A stretch of 64,000 bases of DNA from Microbacterium sp. Root180. GTDB taxonomy: Bacteria > Actinomycetota > Actinomycetes > Actinomycetales > Microbacteriaceae. This document shows, piece after piece, positions 1 through 7,190 of the stretch (positions are counted from its first letter, which is position 1; the number at the start of each line of letters is the position of its first letter). The stretch is from NCBI RefSeq assembly GCF_001428485.1, contig NZ_LMHS01000003.1:1254876-1318875 (forward strand). The letters run 5' to 3'. The translations under genes and the position numbers were made by a program. The notes below the pieces were generated by a model. That model saw only the letters and a program-made list of their open reading frames with translations, ran no database searches and was not told where the DNA came from.

Positions 1-78
1 CGAGACCACACACCCGGGATCTCGATACACCCTCCGGGCTACTCGAACGGCGGGCCGGCGGGCACTCACACGGCGACA

Positions 79-94
79 TGTTTCCCGTGAAACA
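79..94. promoter_or_regulatory. parS: parS-like ParB-binding site 1 (variant)
   Basis: TGTTTCCCGTGAAACA matches the conserved bacterial parS consensus (TGTTTCACGTGAAACA) at 15 of 16 positions. The single change (A to C at position 7) breaks the CACGTG centre. ParB loads on such sites and spreads to organise and segregate the origin region. Confidence 0.8.
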
Positions 95-220
95 TCCACC
101 CGAACCCGCCCGGTGGACGGGGAGGCAGCGAAGTTGCCGTAGCGAGACCACACACCCGGGATCTCGATACGCCCTCCGGGCTACTCGATCGGCGGGCCGG
201 CGAGTACTCACACGGCGACA

Positions 221-236
221 TGTTTCCCGTGAAACA
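221..236. promoter_or_regulatory. parS: parS-like ParB-binding site 2 (variant)
   Basis: The same variant as site 1, TGTTTCCCGTGAAACA, occurs 142 bp further on in the second repeat unit. The identical substitution shows the two units were duplicated together. Confidence 0.8.
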
Positions 237-358
237 TCCACGCGAACCCACCCGGGGATGGGGAGGCAGCGAGGGTGCCGCATCCAGACCACGCAGCGGA
301 TCTCGATACGCCCCCGGGCTACTCGAACGGCGGGCCGGCGGGCACTCACACGGCGACA

Positions 359-374
359 TGTTTCACGTGAAACA
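359..374. promoter_or_regulatory. parS: parS ParB-binding site 3 (perfect consensus)
   Basis: TGTTTCACGTGAAACA is a perfect 16-bp palindrome identical to the parS consensus used by chromosomal ParB proteins. It lies in the third repeat unit. Confidence 0.93.
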
Positions 375-446
375 TCCACCCGAACCCGCCCGGTGGACGG
401 GGAGGCAGCGACGAACGGCGGGCCGGCGGGCACTCACACGGCGACA

Positions 447-462
447 TGTTTCACGTGAAACA
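447..462. promoter_or_regulatory. parS: parS ParB-binding site 4 (perfect consensus)
   Basis: A second perfect TGTTTCACGTGAAACA, 88 bp after site 3, lies in the shortened fourth repeat unit. Confidence 0.93.
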
Positions 463-664
463 TCCACCCGAACCCGCCCGGTGGACGGGGAGGCAGCGAA
501 GCTGCCGTAGCGAGACCACACACCCGGGATCTCGATACGCCCTCCGGGCTACTCGAACCGAGGGAGTGGGTGGACGCCCGGGATCGTAATCGGGCGCGAC
601 ACTGGGGCAGGCGGGACGCGCCGGGCACCGGGAGGGGCGGGAACGCGCCGGGGAACCCCTGGAG

Positions 665-1291
665 TCAGCGGACCGTCGCGCGAATCACGCGGGACGGCTC
701 GGTGAGAACGCCCTCGCCCACCACTTCGACACGAGCGTCCCTCACACGGAACTTGCGGAGCTGCTTCTCTGCCGCGTCGATCTCGTTCGCGGCACTCGCG
801 CCCTTGAGCAGGATCAGCTCGCCACCGTCCCGTACCAGGGGAGCGGTGATCGGCACCAGGGTGCGCAGGGCGCTCACCGCTCGGGCAGTCACGGCGTCGA
901 GGACCGGCCCACCCTTCCATTCCTCGGCGCGAGCCCTGACGACCTCCACGTTGTCGAGTGAGAGGGCGTTGACCTGCTCGTCGAGCCATGCGACGCGACG
1001 CTCCATCGGTTCGATGAGCACCCACTGAATGTCAGGCCGCGCGATCGCCAGCACGAGACCGGGCAAACCCGCGCCCGAACCGATGTCGCCGACACGGCCG
1101 GGGGAGAACAGCGGAGCAATGATCGCGCTGTTGAGAATATGCCGCGACCACAGCCGCGGCGGCTCCAGTGGCCCGATGAGGCCGCGCTCTTCGCCGTGCT
1201 CGCCCAGCGCCGCCGTGAACTGGCGCGCGACGTCGATACGGTCGCCGAACACGAGGGCTGCGGCAGCCGGCTCCGACTCGATTTCGATCAT
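665..1291 (-). CDS. rsmG: 16S rRNA (guanine-N7) methyltransferase RsmG (GidB)
   Basis: RsmG uses S-adenosylmethionine to methylate N7 of G527 (E. coli numbering) in the 530 loop of 16S rRNA; loss gives low-level streptomycin resistance in other bacteria. The 208-residue protein has the usual length and shows the SAM-binding glycine loop DIGSGAGLPG at residues 69-78, followed by the acidic strand ending WVLIEPMERR. The ATG start lies 24 bp after the jag stop, and that gap contains a parS palindrome. It is the last gene of the leftward rpmH-rnpA-yidD-yidC-jag-rsmG operon. Its position next to parS sites fits the conserved rsmG-parAB order, with parAB presumably beyond the left edge. Confidence 0.96.
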   Translation of the reverse strand: MIEIESEPAAAALVFGDRIDVARQFTAALGEHGEERGLIGPLEPPRLWSRHILNSAIIAPLFSPGRVGDIGSGAGLPGLVLAIARPDIQWVLIEPMERRVAWLDEQVNALSLDNVEVVRARAEEWKGGPVLDAVTARAVSALRTLVPITAPLVRDGGELILLKGASAANEIDAAEKQLRKFRVRDARVEVVGEGVLTEPSRVIRATVR

Positions 1292-1294
1292 GGA

Positions 1295-1310
1295 TGTTTC
1301 ACGTGAAACG
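1295..1310. promoter_or_regulatory. parS: parS-like site 5 in the jag-rsmG gap
   Basis: TGTTTCACGTGAAACG matches the parS consensus at 15 of 16 positions, only the last base differing. It fills most of the gap between jag and rsmG and occupies the place where the rsmG ribosome-binding site should be. Confidence 0.85.
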
Positions 1311-1315
1311 TCGCG

Positions 1316-1834
1316 TCACGCGCGACGGATCACCGTGTGCCGATCGGCACCTTCGCCGTATGACTCCGACACGAAGCCGCGATCCGAGACGATGTCGTGC
1401 ACGAGCTTGCGCTCGTAGCTCGACATCGCGGGCAGCGAAGCCTGCGACGCACCGCCTTCGAGCCGCTCGATCGCGCGATCCACGAGCGTCGCCAGCTGCT
1501 GCTGACGTGTGTCGCGGGACCCGCCGACGTCGAGGATGAGACGCGAGAAGCGTCCGGTGCCGTTCTGCACCGCAATCCGGGTCAGCTCCTGCAGCGCCTG
1601 CACCGTGTCGGGGTCCGCGATCAGTGACACCGACCCACCCTCCGGCGCCTCGACGGAGACATAGGCGCGACCGCCCTTGACGTCGAGGTCGAGGTCGCCG
1701 TCGATGTCGGCGATGTCGAGCAGACCCTCGAGGAAGTCGGCCGCGATGTCGCCTTCCTGCTCGAGCTGCTCGACGGTCGCCGGCTCGCGCTCGGCGCGCA
1801 CGTCGGTAGGGGCGTACTCAGGGGTGCTGGTCAT
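1316..1834 (-). CDS. jag: Jag/KhpB family RNA-binding protein (KH and R3H domains)
   Basis: Jag (KhpB) is an RNA-binding protein usually encoded beside yidC; in firmicutes it pairs with KhpA and affects cell elongation and mRNA stability. The 172-residue protein has a KH-like central part (about residues 30-110, DLDLDVKGGRAYVSVEAPEG) and a C-terminal R3H domain in which the defining Arg and His are R142 and H146 (SSYERKLVHDIV). The long N-terminal Jag_N domain seen in firmicutes is absent, as is normal for actinobacteria. It follows yidC by about 35 bp and precedes rsmG in the same operon, so it is probably co-transcribed with them. Confidence 0.92.
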   Translation of the reverse strand: MTSTPEYAPTDVRAEREPATVEQLEQEGDIAADFLEGLLDIADIDGDLDLDVKGGRAYVSVEAPEGGSVSLIADPDTVQALQELTRIAVQNGTGRFSRLILDVGGSRDTRQQQLATLVDRAIERLEGGASQASLPAMSSYERKLVHDIVSDRGFVSESYGEGADRHTVIRRA

Positions 1835-1869
1835 GATGTCCTCGGGTCGATCGAAGCTGAGTAGGGGGA

Positions 1870-2988
1870 TCAGGATGCCGGGCCGCTGCCGGCACCGGAC
1901 TGATCGGCGCCGCCCGGCTTGGGGTTCGGCTTCTGACCCTGCTTCTTGGCGCGCTGCTTGCTCACCGGCTGCTGACGCTTCGGTGCGGCCGCGCGGGCCT
2001 GCTCAGCCTCTTCGTACAGGCGCTGCTGCTCGGCGACGTACTTCTCCATGGGCACGACCTTGCCGGTCGCATCGAGGGCCTTGCCCTTGCGGGCCAGGCG
2101 CTCTTCACGCTCCTTGGCGGCCTCCGAACCGGGGGTGGGCATCTCGCGGATGACCAGGAACTGCTGACCCATGGTCCAGAGGTTCGAGACGAACCAGTAG
2201 ATGACGACGCCGAGCGGGAAGAAGACACCCGAGAAGACGAACGCGAAGGGGAGCACCCAGAGCATGATCTTCTGCATCTGGTACGCCTGGCCGGTCTTGG
2301 CCTCGGGGGAGAGGTTCTTCGAAATGATCTGCAGCTGGGTGAAGAACTGCGACGCGATCATCAGCACGACCAGGGTCGCCAGGATGGCGATCGCCGCGGT
2401 GTTGCCGGTGTTGACAGCGTCGATGAGCGTCTCGTGCAGCGACGCCACTCCGAAGAGCTTGGCGTTGTAGAACTCCGCCGTGAGCTCCGCGTTCAGCAGG
2501 CCGACACCGCCGATGCCAGCGTTGTAGTGCTTGGTCACGTCGTTGAGCACACTGAACAGGGCGAAGAAGATCGGCATCTGCACGAGCAGCGGAAGGCAGC
2601 TCGACACCGGGGTCGTGCCGTGCTTCTTGTACAGCGCCATGGTCTCGCGGCTCATCGCCTCGCGGGAGAGCTGATCGCGCTTGCCCTTGTACTTCTCCTG
2701 AACTTTTCGCAGTTCAGGGGCGATTTCCATCATCTTGCGCTGGCTCTTGATCTGCCGCACGAAGAGCGGAATCAGAGCCGATCGCACGACGACCACGAGG
2801 CCGACGATGGAGAGCACCCAGGTGATGCCGTCGGCGGGCGGAAGCCCGATCGCGGTGAAGAGCCAGTGCCATGCGACGAGCACGGCCTCGACGGCCCACT
2901 TGAGCGGCCACAGGATGATCCCGATGAGATCGAAGCCACCGCCCGTGGCTGCCGCGGGTGTGGGGGTGGAGGCCAGCAGAAGATCCAT
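1870..2988 (-). CDS. yidC: Membrane protein insertase YidC
   Basis: YidC inserts and folds inner-membrane proteins, alone or with SecYEG. The 372-residue form starting MDLLLASTPTP lacks the large periplasmic domain of Gram-negative YidC, as expected in Gram-positives. The conserved groove arginine sits in VVVVRSALIPLFVRQ (R69), followed by the cytoplasmic coiled hairpin KSQRKMMEIAPELRK and further membrane segments. The basic C-terminal tail (KRQQPVSKQRAKKQ...) probably contacts the ribosome. A longer open frame extends upstream, but the ATG at 2988 begins the recognisable protein and lies 8 bp after the yidD stop; I chose it for that reason. It belongs to the rpmH-rnpA-yidD operon. Confidence 0.96.
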   Translation of the reverse strand: MDLLLASTPTPAAATGGGFDLIGIILWPLKWAVEAVLVAWHWLFTAIGLPPADGITWVLSIVGLVVVVRSALIPLFVRQIKSQRKMMEIAPELRKVQEKYKGKRDQLSREAMSRETMALYKKHGTTPVSSCLPLLVQMPIFFALFSVLNDVTKHYNAGIGGVGLLNAELTAEFYNAKLFGVASLHETLIDAVNTGNTAAIAILATLVVLMIASQFFTQLQIISKNLSPEAKTGQAYQMQKIMLWVLPFAFVFSGVFFPLGVVIYWFVSNLWTMGQQFLVIREMPTPGSEAAKEREERLARKGKALDATGKVVPMEKYVAEQQRLYEEAEQARAAAPKRQQPVSKQRAKKQGQKPNPKPGGADQSGAGSGPAS

Positions 2989-2996
2989 GCGGAGGA

Positions 2997-3353
2997 TCAG
3001 TCCTTTCCGGTGGGGGCGGGCACGACGAAACCGTGAGGGGTCAGTGCGTGCCGGAAGTGCGAGTGCGGCGGAACGTCGTCGACGCCGCCGACGGCCCAGG
3101 GGTGGCAGCGAGCCAGGCGGGCGGCGGTGAGCGCCGCGCCCTTGACGGCACCATGCTGCTGAACCGCGCCGACGGCGTAGGCCGAGCACGACGGGTAGTA
3201 CTTGCAGACGTCGCCGTACGTGTGAGAGATCGTGGCGCGGTATCCGTGCAGGAACGCGAGCACCGCGTTGCGCGGGAGCAGCGGCAGACTGCGCGGCAGA
3301 TCTGATGCCTCGAGGCCGGCGTCGCCGATCGCATAGGCGGGCAGGACGCTCAT
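2997..3353 (-). CDS. yidD: Membrane protein insertion efficiency factor YidD
   Basis: YidD is a small, membrane-associated cytoplasmic protein that helps YidC-dependent insertion. The 118-residue product contains the family core, HGYRATISHTYGDVCKYYPS followed by CSAYAV and ARLARCHPWAVGG, with the characteristic cysteines. The frame is open further upstream, but the ATG at 3353 overlaps the rnpA stop as ATGA, the standard coupled start. The C-terminal extension after the core (VPPHSHFRHALTPHGF) is a little longer than in E. coli (85 residues) but ordinary for actinobacteria. Confidence 0.94.
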   Translation of the reverse strand: MSVLPAYAIGDAGLEASDLPRSLPLLPRNAVLAFLHGYRATISHTYGDVCKYYPSCSAYAVGAVQQHGAVKGAALTAARLARCHPWAVGGVDDVPPHSHFRHALTPHGFVVPAPTGKD

Positions 3354-3685
3354 GCGGCCCTCCGAGCCAAGCACTGCACGACCTCGTCGCGCAGTTCGCC
3401 GAACGGCACGGATGCTGCGCTCGGCAGGGCGCGGATCACGATGTCGTTGCCCGCGGCGACGCTCGGCAGCGCCTCGGCGCACAGGGCCTTGAGCCGGCGC
3501 CGGACGGTATTGCGCACGACAGCGCCCCCGACCTGGCGGCTGACGATGAAACCGAAACGCGCCGGGCCCTCGGCCACGGCGGGTTTCACATAGGTGACGG
3601 TGTGCGCACCGGCGCAACGACGACCCCGACGGACGACGGCCTTGTATTCCGCCCCGCGGGTGAGTCGGTTCGGCCTCGCCAGCAC
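3350..3685 (-). CDS. rnpA: Ribonuclease P protein component
   Basis: RnpA is the protein subunit of RNase P, which removes 5' leaders from pre-tRNA with a catalytic RNA. The 111-residue form starts at a GTG (LARPNRLTRGAEYKAV follows), the conserved N-terminus of the family; the open frame reaches further upstream but overlaps rpmH, so I reject that part. The RNR signature is visible as VVRNTVRRRLKAL. The start lies 10 bp after the rpmH stop, and the stop overlaps yidD by 4 bp, so translation is likely coupled along the operon. Confidence 0.94.
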   Translation of the reverse strand: MLARPNRLTRGAEYKAVVRRGRRCAGAHTVTYVKPAVAEGPARFGFIVSRQVGGAVVRNTVRRRLKALCAEALPSVAAGNDIVIRALPSAASVPFGELRDEVVQCLARRAA

Positions 3686-3695
3686 CGCTCGGAGG

Positions 3696-3833
3696 TCAGG
3701 CCGAGAGCTCGGTGCGGCCCTTGCCGCGACGAGCCGAGAGGATGGCGCGACCGGCGCGGGTGCGCATGCGGGCACGGAAACCGTGCTTCTTCGCGCGACG
3801 GCGGTTGTTGGGCTGGAAGGTGCGCTTGGTCAT
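3696..3833 (-). CDS. rpmH: 50S ribosomal protein L34
   Basis: The 45-residue product starts [20 protein letters not shown] and continues with [20 protein letters not shown], a textbook L34. L34 is a basic protein of the large ribosomal subunit. It is the first gene of the leftward operon, and its promoter lies in the dnaA-rpmH interval. The gene faces away from dnaA, the arrangement found in most bacteria beside oriC. Confidence 0.98.
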   Translation of the reverse strand: MTKRTFQPNNRRRAKKHGFRARMRTRAGRAILSARRGKGRTELSA

Positions 3834-4144
3834 GGGATCACTTCCGGATCAGGTGTCACCGGGAAGATGAGACCGGAGACGTACGTACAAGGGGACTGCC
3901 ACATGGGCATAAGTCAACCGATTTAGCGTACGCCGAGCGGCCTGAGAACTCAAACCGAGAACACTGTGAACGGCATTATGCCGGGGAGGTGGCATCCGGC
4001 CTGGCAACGACACACCCGCTCGATCTACAGTGGAGTTTGCTCAGGAGGCGCCCGCTGACCTAGCGTGTCCCCGGCACTTATCCACAGGCTCCGGCGTGTA
4101 CTTTCCGCGGGTTCCGATGGAATCATCAACAACCCGGGGGACCC
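3834..4144. promoter_or_regulatory. rpmH-dnaA intergenic control region
   Basis: This 311-bp non-coding interval must contain the divergent promoters of rpmH and dnaA. The one clear motif is a perfect DnaA box, TTATCCACA, at 4078-4086, about 60 bp before the dnaA start, which fits autoregulation of dnaA. The rest is less GC-rich than its surroundings, with no gene. Confidence 0.8.
4078..4086 (+). promoter_or_regulatory. DnaA box upstream of dnaA
   Basis: Perfect consensus TTATCCACA. A single box here would let DnaA repress or tune its own promoter. Confidence 0.85.
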
Positions 4145-5581
4145 ATGTCACCGCACGAAATTCCAGATGTCCCGGTCTGGTCCAGCGTGCTCGACGAGCT
4201 CTCGCGCGACGAGCGCATCACGCCGCAGCTGCAGGGGTTCCTGAGTCTGGCCGTGCCGCAGGGGGTGATGGGCGGAACGCTCTACCTCGACGTTCCCAAC
4301 GATCTCACCGCCGCGCAGTTCACCAAGCGCATGCGCACACCGATCATGGAGGCCCTCGCCCGCGTCGAGCAGGACTCCCCTCAGCCGACGAGCACGTTCC
4401 GGGTCGTGGTCAATCCCGAGCTCGCCGACGCCCACTTGACCGCGCCGATCTCCGTGCACGTCGATTCGCCCTCGGCTCCCGCGTCGGCCCCGGCCGGACG
4501 ATCGCCCATGGACGAAACAGCGGATGCTGCGCCCCCCGTCTCACGCAGCGACACACGACTGAACCCGAAGTACACCTTCGACAACTTCGTCATCGGCCAG
4601 TCCAACCGATTCGCCCATGCCGCCGCGGTCGCCGTGGCCGAGGCGCCCGCGAAGGCATACAACCCGCTGTTCATCTACGGGGACTCGGGTCTGGGCAAGA
4701 CGCACCTTCTCCACGCCATCGGCGACTACGCGATGAGCCTGTATTCCGGCATCCGCGTCCGTTACGTCTCGAGCGAGGAGTTCACCAACGACTTCATCAA
4801 CTCGATCGCCAACAACCGCGGGTCCGCGTTCCAGGCGCGCTATCGCGATGTCGACATCCTCCTGATCGACGACATCCAGTTCCTCCAGGGTCGCGCGGAG
4901 ACGCAGGAGGCGTTCTTCCACACCTTCAACACGCTGCACGACCACGACAAGCAGGTCGTTATCACGAGCGATGTGCCGCCGAAGCATCTGACGGGCTTCG
5001 AGGACCGCATGCGCAGCCGGTTCGAGTGGGGACTCATCACCGATGTGCAGGCTCCCGACCTCGAGACGCGCATCGCGATTCTCCGCAAGAAGGCGCAGTC
5101 CGAGCGGCTCCACATCCCCGACGAGGTGCTGGAGTACATCGCGACGGTCGTCTCCAGCAACATCCGCGAGCTCGAAGGCGCGCTCATCCGTGTGTCGGCG
5201 TTCGCGAGCCTCAACCGCTCGACGCTCGACATGTCCCTCGCTCAGACCGTCCTGCGCGACATCGTCGATCAGGACGACGCGAACGTCATCTCGCCGACCG
5301 ACATCATCACGGCCACCGCCGCCTACTTCAAGCTCACGGTCGACGACCTCTACGGCTCGAGCCGGTCGCAGTCCGTCGCGACCGCACGGCAGATCGCCAT
5401 GTACCTGTGTCGTGAACGCACCAGCCTCTCGCTGCCGAAGATCGGCCAGCTGTTCGGAAACCGCGATCACACGACCGTGATGTACGCATACAAGAAGATC
5501 AGCGACCTCATGAAAGAGCGCCGCTCGATCTACAACCAGGTGACCGAGATCACCACGCAGCTCGGCCGCAACGGCCGCTGA
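4145..5581 (+). CDS. dnaA: Chromosomal replication initiator protein DnaA
   Basis: DnaA binds DnaA boxes at oriC, melts the DNA and helps load the replicative helicase. The 478-residue protein shows domain I (about 1-90), a Ser/Ala/Pro-rich linker (about 105-135), the AAA+ core starting [20 protein letters not shown], Walker A GDSGLGKT at 179-186, Walker B ILLIDD at 238-243, and the C-terminal box-binding helix-turn-helix with [20 protein letters not shown] followed by HTTV. The ATG at 4145 follows a G-rich ribosome-binding stretch. DnaA-box sequences flank the gene on both sides. Confidence 0.99.
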   Translation: MSPHEIPDVPVWSSVLDELSRDERITPQLQGFLSLAVPQGVMGGTLYLDVPNDLTAAQFTKRMRTPIMEALARVEQDSPQPTSTFRVVVNPELADAHLTAPISVHVDSPSAPASAPAGRSPMDETADAAPPVSRSDTRLNPKYTFDNFVIGQSNRFAHAAAVAVAEAPAKAYNPLFIYGDSGLGKTHLLHAIGDYAMSLYSGIRVRYVSSEEFTNDFINSIANNRGSAFQARYRDVDILLIDDIQFLQGRAETQEAFFHTFNTLHDHDKQVVITSDVPPKHLTGFEDRMRSRFEWGLITDVQAPDLETRIAILRKKAQSERLHIPDEVLEYIATVVSSNIRELEGALIRVSAFASLNRSTLDMSLAQTVLRDIVDQDDANVISPTDIITATAAYFKLTVDDLYGSSRSQSVATARQIAMYLCRERTSLSLPKIGQLFGNRDHTTVMYAYKKISDLMKERRSIYNQVTEITTQLGRNGR

Positions 5582-5835
5582 GATCACCCGCGGTGATATA
5601 CCGCGAAAAGTTCTTGACACCGGAAGATGAGAGCGCCATCATTTGCGTTCTTCACAGTGTGGAAAACCTGTGGATAACTCGCCGGCTCTGCGGAGAATCT
5701 GTCGGCGGCGCGTCACAGCCTGTGGATGAATCGGAATGCGGGGTCGCCCGCGGAATCTCCGTCCGGAGAGCCCTCCGCAGCCGATCCACATCTCACACGC
5801 GTGTGGTTCCCATGTCCCGCGTGGGATCGGCCGAG

Positions 5836-5853
5836 TTATCCACAGTTTCCACA
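5836..5853. promoter_or_regulatory. Paired DnaA boxes at the oriC unwinding side
   Basis: TTATCCACA is followed directly by GTTTCCACA in the same orientation, right before the A/T-richer stretch at about 5862-5892. Adjacent boxes next to the melted region are typical for initiator oligomer growth. Confidence 0.75.
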
Positions 5854-5944
5854 GCGGTTAACACCATGACAAGAAGTATTTGATGAAGAAGGATCCGATC
5901 ACCTCAACGGTGGAAAGAGTGGCAGGCGGATGCCGCGTCCCCCG

Positions 5945-5977
5945 GGCACTAGCATCGGTACGGCCTGGCACTAGCAT
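5945..5977 (+). promoter_or_regulatory. Tandem promoter-like repeats upstream of dnaN
   Basis: GGCACTAGCAT occurs at 5945-5955 and again at 5967-5977. Each contains TAGCAT, a -10-like hexamer that recurs before other genes in this window. The 22-bp spacing is two helical turns. The downstream copy would start transcription near 5984, giving a short leader before the dnaN GTG. Confidence 0.5.
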
Positions 5978-6010
5978 GAGAACCCCCAGCCAGCACTCGA
6001 GGGAGCATTC

Positions 6011-7162
6011 GTGAAGTTCCACGTCAACCGCGATGTGTTCAGCGAAGCCGTGTCGTTCGTCGTCAAGCTCCTGCCGCAGCGCAACCCGCAGCCGATCCTC
6101 GCGGGTGTGCTGATCGAAGCATCCGACGCCGGCCTGTCGCTCGCCGCGTTCGACTACGAGGCATCCGCTCGCACGACGATCGAGGCGACGGTCGACGACC
6201 CGGGCACGATCCTCGTGCACGGTCGACTCCTGTCCGAGATCGCGAGCCGCCTGCCCAACGCCCCGATCCAGGTCGAGGTCGACGAGGACGGCGGCATCCT
6301 GCTCACCTGCGGCTCCGCGCGGTTCACCCTCGCCTCCATGCCGGTGCAGGAGTACCCCGCCATTCCCGAGGTCACCGGTGACTCGGGTCTCGTGCCGTCA
6401 GAGGATTTCGCCACCGCGATCGCGCAGGTCGCGTTCGCCGCCTCCCGTGACGACGTCACCCCGGTGCTCACCGGTGTGCAGCTGGAGGTCACCGGCAACG
6501 CGCTCAGTCTCGTCGCCACCGACCGCTACCGCGTCGCGCTCCGCGAGATCCCGTGGGACGGCGGCGGTGTCGCGTCCGAGGACTCGACGACAGCACTCGT
6601 GCCCGCGCGCACCCTCACCGAGGTCGGCAAGACGTTCGCCCACGGCGGCGACATCTCCATCGCCTTCTCGGGGTCGGGAGATCGCGAGATCATCGCCTTC
6701 ACGGCCGGCAACAAGACCGTGACGTCGCTGCTCATCAAAGGCAACTTCCCGCCCGTGCGTCGCCTCTTCCCCGAGGCGACCGAGCACCACGCCGTCGTCA
6801 ACACGGCCGATCTCGTCGAAGCCGTGCGCCGCGTGTCGCTCGTGCTCGACCGCTCCGCTCCGCTGCGGTTCACGTTCACCACCGACAGCGTCTCGATGGA
6901 TGCCTCCGGCACAGAGCAGGCACGGGCGACCGAGTCCGTCGACGCGAACCTCGTCGGCGAGGACGTCACTCTCGGTCTCAACCCGCAGTACCTGCTGGAA
7001 TCCCTCAGTGCGGTCAAGAGCGAGTTCGTACGGATCACGTTCACGTCGAGCGAGAACGCCAACAAGCTCAGCCCCGTGCTGATCACGCCCCAGACGTCGG
7101 TCGACAAGGCCGGCGCCGACTCGTTCCGCTACCTGCTGCAGCCGAACCTCCTGCTCCGTTGA
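6011..7162 (+). CDS. dnaN: DNA polymerase III beta sliding clamp
   Basis: The beta clamp is a ring-shaped dimer that tethers the replicative polymerase to DNA and recruits other DNA-processing proteins. The 383-residue protein begins at GTG (KFHVNRDVFSEAVSFVVKLL), with the ribosome-binding stretch GAGGGAG just upstream. Three clamp folds of about 120 residues each can be followed, and the C-terminus ends in the conserved PNLLLR style (normally ...YLLMPVRL). Part of the dnaA-dnaN-recF-dciA-gyrBA block. Confidence 0.98.
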   Translation: MKFHVNRDVFSEAVSFVVKLLPQRNPQPILAGVLIEASDAGLSLAAFDYEASARTTIEATVDDPGTILVHGRLLSEIASRLPNAPIQVEVDEDGGILLTCGSARFTLASMPVQEYPAIPEVTGDSGLVPSEDFATAIAQVAFAASRDDVTPVLTGVQLEVTGNALSLVATDRYRVALREIPWDGGGVASEDSTTALVPARTLTEVGKTFAHGGDISIAFSGSGDREIIAFTAGNKTVTSLLIKGNFPPVRRLFPEATEHHAVVNTADLVEAVRRVSLVLDRSAPLRFTFTTDSVSMDASGTEQARATESVDANLVGEDVTLGLNPQYLLESLSAVKSEFVRITFTSSENANKLSPVLITPQTSVDKAGADSFRYLLQPNLLLR

Positions 7163-7178
7163 CGTCCGACGCGATCAT

Positions 7179-7184
7179 TAGGCT
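7179..7184 (+). promoter_or_regulatory. -10 box for leaderless recF
   Basis: TAGGCT ends 6 nt before the recF GTG, so transcription would begin at or next to the start codon. No Shine-Dalgarno sequence is present. Confidence 0.5.
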
Positions 7185-7190
7185 TGTCCG

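Larger units (their letters stand above)
1..560. repeat. Tandem repeat array carrying parS sites (non-coding)
   Basis: Four consecutive copies of a unit of about 140 bp fill the left end of the window and may continue beyond it. A full unit has an imperfect hairpin element (GATCTCGATACGCCC...GGGCTACTCGA), a GC-rich linker, one 16-bp parS-like palindrome, and a tail ending GGGGAGGCAGCGAAGTTGCC. The parS cores start at 79, 221, 359 and 447, so spacings are 142, 138 and 88 bp; the last unit has lost the hairpin part. A further hairpin copy closes the array near 530-558. Short open frames here exist only because the repeats lack stops; none has a credible start or family resemblance, so I call no gene in 1-664. 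The array lies in the usual parAB-rsmG interval, where centromere sites are expected. Confidence 0.85.
5582..6010. other. oriC: Replication origin oriC (dnaA-dnaN intergenic)
   Basis: A 429-bp gene-free interval with a cluster of DnaA boxes: TGTGGAAAA (5658-5666), TGTGGATAA (5669-5677, perfect, reverse orientation), TGTGGATGA (5721-5729), CGATCCACA (5782-5790), TTATCCACA (5836-5844, perfect) and GTTTCCACA (5845-5853). An A/T-richer stretch with ACAAGAAGTATTTGATGAAG (5869-5888) adjoins the last pair and is the best candidate unwinding element. Two copies of GGCACTAGCAT, 22 bp apart, follow (5945 and 5967) and probably form the dnaN promoter. Confidence 0.93.

Noticed and set aside
1..560. CRISPR array interpretation of the repeats
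   Set aside because: Units are about 140 bp, nearly identical throughout, with no unique spacers and no cas genes; they are better explained as a parS array.
66..628. Several overlapping open frames on both strands in the repeat array
   Set aside because: They arise from stop-free GC-rich repeats, repeat the same peptide in each unit, and lack ribosome-binding sites or family resemblance.
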